Assembly (NCBI GenBank): GCA_029259835.1
Contig: JAJDEL010000257.1
Coordinates: 1 to 6,990, forward strand
Origin: Planctomicrobium sp.
GTDB lineage: Bacteria; Planctomycetota; Planctomycetia; Planctomycetales; Planctomycetaceae
DNA: 6,990 nucleotides
Reading direction: 5' to 3'
In this document: positions 6,531 through 6,990 of the stretch, piece by piece
Position numbering within the stretch: the first letter of the stretch is position 1
Layout: each line of letters opens with the position of its first letter
Translations under genes and position numbers: made by a program
The notes under the pieces: model-generated
What the model saw: the letters and a program-made list of their open reading frames with translations, nothing else
Database searches by the model: none
What the model was told of the DNA's origin: nothing

Positions 6531-6990
6531 TCACAATGGACGATTCGCTGCCCCAGTTGTCGCAGAGTCCCACACCGAATTGGCTGCTAACTCACCACTA
6601 TGAATACAGTCAGGCACGCCAACGCCATCGAAGCCGTTTCCAGCCAGTCCAAGATTTGGGAATGGGGACGCCAACTCTCGAATCCCAGCGATTCGATCGA
6701 GATGCCCCACGGTATACTGTGGCATCGCGCGGTTGTAGCGCACCAAACGAACAAAGTCCGGCTCGCCACGCACGCCGAGAATTTCTCGCAATTCGCCGAG
6801 AACAGTCTCTATCACCTGTTCATCCGGGCAGTTGATCTCTTCTGGCTGCATCGCTCCGCCAACAAACGTCCTCAAAATCACACGTCCGTCCGGCGCACGA
6901 CCAGGGAACTTTCGGCTCAGAAACGAAACTGCCAGAATTCGCCGCCCTTCAAGGTGCGGAATCACAAGCCCGAAGGCGTCCAGAGGGTGC
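6531..6990 (-). CDS. hemY: Protoporphyrinogen/coproporphyrinogen oxidase (HemY/PPO family), C-terminal part, 5' end cut by window edge
   Basis: Flavin-dependent oxidase of late haem synthesis, converting protoporphyrinogen IX (or coproporphyrinogen III in the coproporphyrin branch) to the porphyrin. The frame is open to the right edge and gives the last 152 residues, about one third of a 450-480 residue protein. The first visible residues, HPLDAFGLVIPHLEGRRILA, then FLSRKFPGRAPDGRVILRTF and VGGA, match the family's central-to-C-terminal pattern. GLAGNGFDGVGVPDCIHSGE near the end is the C-terminal FAD-contacting motif of this amine-oxidase fold. The stop is TGA at 6533-6531. An internal GTG at 6965 is not the real start, because conserved sequence continues upstream of it. 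Haem supply and respiration are linked processes, but co-regulation with nuo is not shown. The symbol is sometimes given as hemG or cgoX, and the substrate cannot be settled from this fragment. Confidence 0.93.
   Translation of the reverse strand, partial: HPLDAFGLVIPHLEGRRILAVSFLSRKFPGRAPDGRVILRTFVGGAMQPEEINCPDEQVIETVLGELREILGVRGEPDFVRLVRYNRAMPQYTVGHLDRIAGIRELASPFPNLGLAGNGFDGVGVPDCIHSGELAANSVWDSATTGAANRPL

Overview
The window is a run of minus-strand genes for the membrane arm of respiratory complex I (NADH:quinone oxidoreductase, NDH-1). In transcription order, right to left, these are the end of a haem-biosynthesis oxidase gene (hemY type, cut by the right edge), a 279-base spacer, then nuoH, nuoJ, nuoK, nuoL and the first 381 codons of nuoM (cut by the left edge). 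All six share one strand. nuoH and nuoJ overlap at a TGATG, and nuoJ and nuoK are 18 bases apart. nuoK/nuoL and nuoL/nuoM are separated by 71 and 59 bases, so nuoHJKLM is most likely one transcription unit.

The proteins are a chromosomal aerobic bacterium's core energy machinery. Roughly balanced base composition, an oversized NuoL with a His/Asp/Glu-rich loop, a similarly decorated NuoJ and weak or absent Shine-Dalgarno sites at several genes would fit a planctomycete. That assignment is an inference from general style, not from a marker gene. No mobile element, CRISPR array, tRNA or rRNA was seen.

How the genes work together: NuoH forms the quinone-chamber floor and the junction with the peripheral arm. 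NuoJ and NuoK carry the start of the proton path, and NuoM and NuoL are the antiporter-like pumps, with NuoL at the distal tip. The catalytic and proton-channel residues I could check are all present, so this looks like a working complex. No peripheral-arm gene is in the window. In particular nuoI, which in the E. coli order sits between nuoH and nuoJ, is absent and has no room to hide.

The most unusual content is a set of family-atypical additions: an approximately 85-residue loop with 24 histidines in NuoL, a 10-histidine loop in NuoJ, and an acidic tail plus an internal insertion in NuoH. By homology-based topology the two His-rich loops and the NuoH tail should all face the periplasmic side. 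At DNA level there is a perfect 8-bp hairpin between nuoK and nuoL and small inverted repeats in the leader before nuoH. I see no convincing evidence of an entirely new system; this is a core respiratory locus with lineage-specific elaborations.
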